NCBI GenBank assembly: GCA_029706075.1
Contig: JAINUG010000087.1
Span: 3,023,501-3,087,500, forward strand
Origin: Aldrovandia affinis
Lineage: Eukaryota > Chordata > Actinopteri > Notacanthiformes > Halosauridae
Reading direction: 5' to 3'
Length of the DNA: 64,000 nt
Part shown: one piece after another, positions 56,683 through 64,000 of the stretch
Layout: the number at the start of each line of letters is the position of its first letter
How positions within the stretch are numbered: the stretch's first letter is position 1
Notes under the pieces: model-generated
Seen by the model: only the letters and a program-made list of their open reading frames with translations
Databases searched by the model: none
Told to the model about the DNA's origin: nothing
Position numbers and translations under genes: made by a program

Positions 56683-58890
56683 CTACCGAGCTGTATGTCG
56701 CTCTCACACTCTGTCTTTGTACACTACTCTCTCTTGCCGTATATTCATATTTGTCTTATCGCTCTTTGCTTTATTTGCATGAAAATAAAATTATTGTTAA
56801 AGCACTTACACACAAATGTGACAGAAAAATCAAGTCACCCTCCTCGTGCATGAGAGTCACACATAAAGGCTAAATCTCGCTCTCTCGTGCCAAGCTCATA
56901 AAATCTCACGCATATCAAACCACCGGCATCATCAATCCACACGCCCCCCCACCAAACAAAAATGTGGTATTATGTCACTCACTGGAGTTTTAAATCCTTG
57001 CATTGAGATCTCTGATAAAAGACGACAAGATAACACATAAAACATACAATGGTTATCACCCCACCCTGAAATTATAGATCCACTGTAACAAAAGTGAAGC
57101 TTTGTTTTTCTTTTCCACGTTTTTCAATTGAACAGGAAGTAGGGGATTTTACAACATGTTTCAATATACACAAAACTGGGAGAAGTGGGCATGTTTCTCA
57201 ATTCTTGAAAAGCTAGATGGTAAGTGGTAGAAGACCATCCCAAATACTTTCATTTCCCACCGTACTAGAGCCAAACATGTTTGAGCCCCCATCTAGGGCC
57301 ACAGATAATGCAGAGGAAGGTGCTGCTGAAATCCATCCACAACCGCACGCTGATGTTTCTGAATGGTATGAACACTAACCTTAGCTAATTATCCTGCTAT
57401 AATGACAACTATTCACCATGCAATACCTGAAAATAGTCAGACTGCTACCCTTTGTTCATATCCATCAAACCTAAGCCCCACCCCTCCCTTGAAACATTGT
57501 TGCACAACAGGCTAGCTAGGGAGGTACTGAAAAAAAATTGCATCTACATTCGCTAGAACTGTCATTAGCACAGGAAGCATTTGATATTCTAATTTGATCA
57601 GTTATGTTCACAGTTTTGCAATGATCTTGTGATATTGACACTATCATTAGTCAGCTTGTAGCTTACTAGGTTGTCTTCATTGCAAAAAAAGCAACAAAAA
57701 ACGTTTTCTTGCTAGCTAAGAATTAGCTTGCTAACCTCATCAAAGTTTTATCTAGTTAGTTAACATTCGCTAGCTGGTGGTTAATAACTATTACTAACAA
57801 TGTATACATTCTAATAAAACAATGAATACATTATTAGTTTTATGGTTCTCTTTATTTTACATTTTACTCACAACTAGCTACTTCCTCGTCAGTCCGAATT
57901 ACAACAAATCACCTTTTATGGTAAAACAATCATGCTGCAATCATTGAAAGTCAAATATCTCAGATATTTCAAATGATAGCGTAACATGTGTTGTTTCAAG
58001 CTTGTTATACTGTATTACAGAATGTTGTGTTTCAATGGGCACATACATTCATTTGGTACAAACTGCAGACTTGCTTTGATTACATTTAGAAGTAGTATCA
58101 TGGCCTTTATGGGATTCTACAAAGCGGCCAAGGATATTTCACCTACTCCATTATCTGAACCAATCACAAATAAATATCGTCCTTTAGCAACAAGATAACC
58201 ACCTTGGAGTTTTTGCGGTCTCACCTGCACATTGATTATTAAATGTATTTTCTTTTTTATGCTCCTTTTAACTGTACAGTATGTGCAAAATACGATTGAA
58301 TGAAATTAATATTTGAAAAATAACTTCCATTATGTGGGGAGGTTTAAATACTATTATTATCACTATCAAGTGGAGTGCACACCTATGAGAAGTTTCTTGA
58401 AGTACGATCAGCTGCCTCCATGCCATTCCATTGATGAAAAATGGTTGGACATGGATCTTATCATGTGTTACAGATATAAAGCTGATGTTCCTGTCTGATT
58501 GATCTTTTCCCTTGTTGTTTTGCAGAGGTCCCCCTCTGTACTTTGTAAAATTCAAAAGAAACATTTTTGTCATGACACCATCTTAAAATAAATCTATACT
58601 GTATTAAATTCATTTTCTCAAGCACTTGCTGGTCCAAGTTTCTAAGACATTACTCTCCTCTTCAAACATTTTAAAATCAGCTAGCCAGAAGTCTAATAAC
58701 GTGTTGACAAGATTGCGAACGTTACTACCTTGTTTGTTGGTGGTAGAATGCCAGTGGATGGTCTCTGAAAGTGCATGCCTTTGTGAAGTTCAGATGAGTT
58801 TCAAGGCTTCACAACAGGGAGGGACAAAAGGCTGACAATATGTAGGCAAAACCTTTTTTGTGATAATTTACTAAAGGCTTTCTAGATTCT
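56683..58890. other. Unannotated AT-rich sequence, GCTAGC-rich in part
   Basis: 57515-57790 has GGCTAGCTAGGG, TTGCTAGCTAAG and TTCGCTAGCTGG, the same texture as 53085-53430. No gene recognised. Confidence 0.38.
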
Positions 58891-59020
58891 AGATTACTAG
58901 ACTGTATTCCAGAAGATTATAGATTGCTACAGAGGAATGTATTCCAACAGATTACTACAGACAACTATTGTCCACGATTTTACAGATTACTACTAAGGGC
59001 TGTAGTCCAGCAGGGTTTCC
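58891..59020 (+). repeat. Imperfect tandem repeat of about 30 bp, four units
   Basis: Units start with AGATTACTA or AGATTGCTA at 58891, 58921, 58949 and 58984, and most contain a TGTATTCCA-like segment. Spacing is 28-35 bp. Confidence 0.65.
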
Positions 59021-59429
59021 AGCTATGTTTAGACAATCTTTCTCAGAAGGAAGACGTGATTTCACTGATTCAGTTAAGGTTGTTATTTTATTTACCAAAT
59101 GCCTTAGTACTCTGGTGGAAACTTCTAGTTCAGCCCTCCAGAAAACAGTGCTGGAAAATTCTGATTTAACAGCACCAGAAGCCCTCTACATTAATGAATA
59201 AAACAGCAAGACATTTTTTAACATTTTGGGATTTGAATTATAAGAGATTATTTTGGATTAAAAGACTTGCCCATTAAGGACAATGAAGCAATATTAGCAC
59301 GTGTAAAAATGTTGCTATATTAAAGGAATGTGAAGGTTCGTGAGGAGAAGCAGGTCCATTTTATGATACAATTAGAATCGGGGTGGCTTGTTGTATTGCA
59401 TCATTCGATGCGTTGCCTTGGAGCCCCGC
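59021..59429. other. Unannotated sequence
   Basis: Nothing recognised. Confidence 0.4.
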
Positions 59430-59580
59430 CTCTGACAGAAACATTAACATGGCCAAGTCTCGAACCCGTGACCCCTTGGTGCTCCGGACCCAGTGGAGGT
59501 CTGCCGCAACCACATCACTGCACTGGCTCACGATCCATGACGCAGCCGCGCACATTGATTCCCAACTTTTGGACTTCTAA
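59430..59580 (-). mobile_element. Possible SINE fragment with B box
   Basis: The minus strand has GTCACGGGTTCGAGACTTGG (about 59450-59469), a good B box, preceded by GTGAGCCAGTGCAGTGATGT. No recognisable tail or target duplication. Confidence 0.38.
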
Positions 59581-60889
59581 TTGACTTCTTCTATGGCAAC
59601 GGCCCCTTTCCCGCCCCACCATGCACTGGTGACGGTAATTGAAAACACAAGTGGGATAATTTTGGCAAGATGTGCAATGTGTGGTAAACAATGTATAATG
59701 CGCTGATGGATGAAAGGAAGTCTGGGAAAACATTGTTCTGCGATGCCTTTTCTCGCTTTCTTCCTTCGTTCCCTGGGAACTGTGCACGTTTCTGTCGCTC
59801 GTTTTGTTGAGATGTGGGAAACCGCAGCCTGGAGGTGAATTTACAGCCCCATGGACAGTTATGTTTACGGGCTCATGTGTGCTCTCTTCCCACCAATCCT
59901 ACTGTTGTGTTCGGCAAGTGATATCCATGGTCATGGTCGTGGTGTAATATGTTTTTCAAAAGGGTCTCTTCTTAACCTTGTTCTTGAAATTGTTATGCAC
60001 CCTTCATTGAATGGGGAGAAGAACACAGAGGCACAAGGGCTGTGGCTTCAGCTACGTGGGGCTGAAAAAGTTATTATAATTATTTGTGTTTTCATTGTTC
60101 TGCTTGATTACGTGGACACAACGGACCAATCACTGCTGAATTGAGGAATATTGAATGCAAAAAGACAGAATATGGCCAACTGGTACAGAGGCATAAAGGC
60201 TAAATTCATGTTCTAATAGTAAAACCTGCTTTGAGGTTGATTATCTATGATTGATCTGTGACTTGTCTGAGATTAGCCAGCTCAGCCATGTGCTCATAGC
60301 TTATCAGAATCCATAAATATAGCTGTTTGAGCCGGAAATGTACCTTGGGGAAGGTGGTGTACAGTGAGTCAGACCATCACAGTGAAGGCGGAGGAGGAAT
60401 TTTGACCGTTAACACCCTTCTGCCAGGGTTTCTTCCAGATTATAGCCTCCTAAAGATTCTCTGAACCTTTTCCTATGGAAAGCATAACAGCTTTCTGCAC
60501 TTTTGCTCATTTTGTGAGAATCCTGTTTTAGTCACTGCCATGGTTGCACTCCAATGTTGTTGTTTGAGGCAGCGACGGACATCTCTGCTACAAGCATTAA
60601 CCTAATTTGTCGCTTTTGTTCTGTGGAAGACAGGGGTCCAGCTGCCAGGATCGATTTTCTATACTGAAAAAAAAGAAGTAGATTGACAGTCGATCTCTTT
60701 CAAACTCTGAGAAATTGCTTAGCGGTAAAACGAGGCATGTAATTAGGCAGTAAAAAAGGCATACACATTAGTGGGAGGTTTAAAGTATACGTTTGCTGCA
60801 CTGTTTCTGTAAACGTTATCCTGACTATTCAGTGTGTGAGTCATGGGAAATGGATACTGGAAATATTACTATATTTTATTAGAATGATT
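59581..60889. other. Unannotated sequence
   Basis: Mixed. The 97-codon frame at 59851 lacks a domain. AGATTGACAG near 60682 is one base off the PBX-MEIS decamer. Confidence 0.38.
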
Positions 60890-60955
60890 ATATATTGTTA
60901 TTATTAATAATAGTACTACTACTACTAATAATAATAATATATAATTATTTTTATA
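60890..60955. repeat. ATT/ACT trinucleotide tract
   Basis: Interrupted TTATTATTAATAATAGTACT and ACTAATAATAATAATAT. Confidence 0.8.
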
Positions 60956-61129
60956 TTTTCTGAATATATTGTAGCAATGAATATTGTTAGCTTCTTTTGG
61001 ATTATCAATCTACCTACCTACAGAAAGAAACATATATATAAATATATATTTTTAAAGGCCTTCTTGAAATAACTATCTATACCCACTAGAATTATAAATT
61101 TAGAAAAAAGTAGATTATAATCCTCATAT

Positions 61130-61260
61130 ATACAGTGGGTATAAAAAGTATTCACCCACTTCCCATTTTTCGCATTTTATTTCACTTCATGGAATCAAAA
61201 TAGATTTAATTGGGATTTCTTGCCACTGAACAACATAAAATACTCAAATACTATTTGGCC
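61130..61260 (+). mobile_element. Tc1/mariner end fragment, third family
   Basis: The terminus TACAGTGGGTATAAAAAGTA TTCACCC is followed by GCATTTTATTTCACTTCATGG and GGGATTTCTTGCCACTGAAC. The same sequence runs in the opposite direction at about 40000-40190. It stops near 61260 with no second end, so it is a truncated relic. Confidence 0.8.
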
Positions 61261-61499
61261 ATGCACTCTCCAACCACTAGATGGAGCCTGTCATAGTTTC
61301 CCCTCACATCCTCATAAGAGCAGGGAGGTTTTCTGGCTGGCCCCCAGATTGGTGTGGCAATTGTGGGCGGTTATTTGCGATTAACCTCACACTAACTACC
61401 TCTCCTCCAAAGAAAATTCATCTTGTGCCTCAGCCTGGCGGCCCCCCTAACTGGTGACAACACCCCCCCACCCACCCGCCTGCCAGCATAAAAACACCC
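61261..61499. other. Unannotated sequence
   Basis: C-rich stretches; nothing recognised. Confidence 0.4.
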
Positions 61500-62125
61500 C
61501 CTCCCCCCCATTAATGAAAACTGAGAGATCAGAGTTCATAACACACACACGCCAGAGCAAAGCTCCTCTCAACATGCCCTTTGTGTAGTAATGACCCTCT
61601 AAACGGTGAACCAGCCCATTTTCCGTCCATTAGCACAACAGGGCAGTCAGAGCGCTTTGCTGATATTTTTTAATTTGCCATTACAAAGGGGAAATTGTCC
61701 AGTCAATTGGGCGCTTAATACCGGCGATTACATCACGCTACACGTGCTGGAAACTGTCCCCGGGGAACCAGCGCAATAAATCTTTTCCGACCTAATCTGC
61801 CTCTGCGTCCAAACACCTGACAGACTTGGCGAAAACAAGGTGGAAGTGCCACGTGTAATAAAGGCCCTGAAATCAATGTGGGCTTCTTTTTTCTCTCTCT
61901 CTGCTTTCTTGAGGGTTCCCGTCTCTTTTCCGTTCCTCCTTTTGGCCTTCGTTCCTTTCATAAAGAAAATAAAACTCACTGGAATGTTGCTGGACGGTGG
62001 CGATGGCCAACGATTCTCAACAAACCTGAAGCTAATTAGAGAGTACAATGCTCTTTTTGTCCCTGGCAGAGGCGAGAGCAAAGCTTTACGGCAGTTATTT
62101 ATTGCCTTATAACCCCCGGAATCAA
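61500..62125. promoter_or_regulatory. Enhancer-like block, about 600 bp
   Basis: Long repeat-free stretch: GTCCATTAGCACAACAGGGC near 61625, TTTTTAATTTGCCATTAC near 61667, AAGCTAATTAGAGAG near 62028, GGAATCAAATTAGTTTG near 62117. Overlapping frames on both strands (61728-62081 minus, 61840-62112 plus) have no domain. A strong conserved non-coding candidate. Confidence 0.42.
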
Positions 62126-62358
62126 ATTAGTTTGTATTGAGTAGGCCGCGCTCGCCCTGTGATTGATTCTCCTTGCGAGGCCGAGACGTTGTGAAGAGGT
62201 AGGCCAAGGAAAATAAGAAAATCAGATCTGCCCACCAACATCCAACCCGCCCACCCAAAAAAGAAATGATTTTCAATCCGGATGTGAGACCAGTTACTGA
62301 TAAACAGGCCACCGGGAACTGGAGCCTATGACTGTTCGTTACAGTTGAAAACTGTCGG

Positions 62359-62613
62359 GTCCCCGGTTGGCGTAATGGTAAAGGCACTTGCCCAGAGTGC
62401 AAGTTGCCCACTACAGCCAGGGTTCAATCCCCCAGCTGCACCAGCCTGGCTCTGGCCAGCTGTCCTGTTCGGGGGTGGTGATTGGCTGTCTGCCCCAGGG
62501 AAGGGGGGCTCACCACGTATGCTGCCGGTCCCAGAGCTGCGGCAGCGAGCTCGTAGTGCGAGGGGGGGATAGTTGAAGTAGAAAAAGGGCACAATTGGTT
62601 GCAAAAAAGGGGG
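62359..62613 (+). mobile_element. tRNA-derived SINE, family A, copy 2
   Basis: Clear A box (TGGCGTAATGGTAAAGG, from 62368) and B box (GGTTCAATCCC, 62421-62431), then GTCCTGTTCGGGGG and GGTGATTGGC and the GGGATAGTTGAAG block, as in the copy at 243-534. It continues to CACAATTGGTTGC, which matches in reverse the tail start of the minus-strand copies (GCAACCAATTATA type). Target duplication not clear. Confidence 0.87.
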
Positions 62614-63120
62614 AAATCTGGAACAAGCAAAAAATGTAAACAAGCAGAAATTGTCCGAGGAGGTCTGGCCTGGTTTCCAGAGAAATTTGCGTGCTCAGAA
62701 AATAATTATTCTGGATGGTTTTTATGCGCTCACTTACAGGCCTCATTCTTCAGAACACTCCCCACAATAGTTCCACCATGATGCGTCTCACAACCACTGC
62801 GACCACCTGACCCAAGACCTTGTCAATTATAGACATCAAGCCCTTTTGTGGCTATGGGTATGTGGGCGCTGTGCAATTTTAGACCGTAACCTGTTTCCTG
62901 TTCAGTGTCCAGTAAAACAGTTTATTGTTACTGTTGATGGCTATATTTAGAACATATTTAGAATAACAGAATATCATTCACAATTCCTGTGGGGATACTT
63001 GCATCGAAGGCATTAAGGCCTTGTTCTTATCTGTCAATCCCACGGCAATGCTGTTTTCAGACATCTTGCATGCGCAGTATTCATGTACCTGTCTATAGGC
63101 AGACATCAGGCTCAGCTCTG
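62614..63120. other. Unannotated sequence
   Basis: Nothing recognised. Confidence 0.4.
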
Positions 63121-63410
63121 AGAGACAGATTATGAAGATGAGCTCTTGATCTACTCGTACACAAAGTATATAACGCACATCGGAGAAGGATCCACACCCT
63201 GTCCTTCCTGTACACCAACAACAGGAGGCACACTTTGCACCTGGTGAAAAAATGGTAGGTGGCCTGTTTGTACCCACCACCTGAGAAGTATATCGAACGT
63301 GTGGAGCTGGAAAATGTCTGCCTCCGCAACTTTGACAGGAGAACATTGGAAGGCAGAATGATTGCCGAGTCAAGCCTAGGAGCCAAGTGGTACATTGGAT
63401 ATGAATTCTC
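63121..63410 (+). other. Short protein-like stretches, possible exon, unproven
   Basis: Frame 63123 reads TDYEDELLIYSYTKYITHIG before a stop near 63244. In another frame, 63259-63483 reads YIERVELENVCLRNFDRRTL after a stop at 63256-63258. Both look more protein-like than other frames here. VCL...N.....TL.G loosely recalls the start of PPP1R3-type carbohydrate-binding domains, but the match is too short to call. No reliable acceptor and donor pair could be placed. Confidence 0.2.
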
Positions 63411-63483
63411 CACTTCCAATATCATTTTTATGAACTCTTTTCTTTCTCTCCGTGTCCCTTCTTCTCCCCAGTGCAGATGTTAG

Positions 63484-63830
63484 GTGTGTTATGAAACAGG
63501 GAACAGTAAAGACGCTGGCAGGGTCCGAGTTTGCAAACAAAGGAATGTTTTAATAGTATGGGGGGGGCATTCAGTTATTGGATGATTGAGTGTTGACATT
63601 TCTGCGGCTATAAGATGGGAAATTCATTAAAAGCAGAACAACTTGGGAAGGTTACTTCATATGCAGTAAAAGGATATGAGTGTTTTTCCGTGATTATGGG
63701 AGAGATCGTTGGAGAGGGTGGAAGGTGACTTAGTGTGGAGTTTCCGTGTTTATATTTTTCCTTTCTCTTCTCTCTCAACCTCATGAAAGAACTTTTTTAA
63801 GTCAACTGAGTACAATTTGTCAAGACGGGG
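63484..63830. other. Unannotated sequence
   Basis: Nothing recognised. Confidence 0.4.
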
Positions 63831-63900
63831 AAAATAAATAAATAAATAAATATCACAAGGACACATATCCCCGCCCATATATATATATATATATATTTTT
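63831..63900. repeat. (AAAT)n and (TA)n tracts
   Basis: Five AAAT units (about 63831-63851) and about 10 TA dinucleotides (63878-63896). Confidence 0.9.
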
Positions 63901-64000
63901 TAATGACCAAAATATGGTAATATAAATATCAATCTATTTTCTATGTAAATTATAAATTATATTAAAATAATTATTTTGAACATAGTTTTGTAAATTGGTT
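63901..64000. other. Unannotated AT-rich end
   Basis: Very AT-rich sequence to the window edge; nothing recognised. Confidence 0.4.

Noticed and set aside
53085..57790. GCTAGC-rich segments as copies of one transposon
   Set aside because: They share the GCTAGCTA texture but no longer colinear sequence or defined ends.
61728..62112. Overlapping 117- and 90-codon frames
   Set aside because: They lie on opposite strands over the same repeat-free block, which looks non-coding. Neither has a domain.
62359..62435. Genuine tRNA gene
   Set aside because: A and B boxes are present, but the sequence cannot fold into a full cloverleaf with the SINE body following; it is the SINE head. The same applies to 255-319 and the minus-strand SINE heads.

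Overview
This looks like intergenic DNA from a ray-finned (teleost-type) fish. The evidence is the repeat content: tRNA-derived SINEs with V-SINE/L2-type tails, a Mermaid-like SINE, an L2-type LINE fragment, several Tc1/mariner families and very many CA/TG microsatellites. I could not identify species or chromosome. A 100-base run of N at 47829-47928 shows that it comes from a scaffolded draft assembly. No complete host gene, rRNA or functional tRNA gene could be supported. Every long open frame examined lies in a transposon relic, a tandem repeat or apparently non-coding DNA.

Layout. From 1 to 13 kb: one SINE with clean target duplications (234-543), a near full-length but dead Tc1-like element (3878-5108), AT- and CA-rich simple sequence with a local duplication (6300-6615), a solo Tc1 terminus (8508-8545), a minus-strand SINE and a TG/GA/TA satellite cluster (11181-11920). 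From 13 to 22 kb: several SINEs, including one SINE beside or inside another (17390-18080), a possible hAT end, and the first copy of an unnamed repeat called R1 here (20912-21176). From 22.3 to 24.85 kb and around 29-31 kb: repeat-poor, CpG-containing DNA rich in homeodomain, POU and PBX/MEIS type motifs. It resembles conserved non-coding (enhancer) DNA. From 27 to 28 kb: a Mermaid-like SINE with a perfect 15-bp target duplication.

From 31.97 to 32.73 kb lies a 33-bp minisatellite of 23 units, each carrying a GC-box-like core. The second R1 copy follows at 33.5 kb. From 34 to 50 kb, enhancer-like blocks alternate with SINEs, four further Tc1/mariner relics and long TG/CA arrays. From 50 to 55 kb: a truncated Tc1 on the minus strand, an L2 reverse-transcriptase fragment with a YADD motif, a second LINE 3' end and a perfect 16-bp stem-loop (55289-55359). 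From 59 to 64 kb: SINEs, a mariner end, another enhancer-like block and one short protein-like stretch that could be an exon but is unproven.

Overall I read the window as a gene-poor regulatory landscape of the kind that surrounds developmental transcription-factor genes. That is inferred from composition and motifs, not from an alignment. The items most worth checking are the minisatellite, the R1 family, the two large hairpins and the enhancer-like blocks with exact PBX-MEIS or PBX-HOX motifs.
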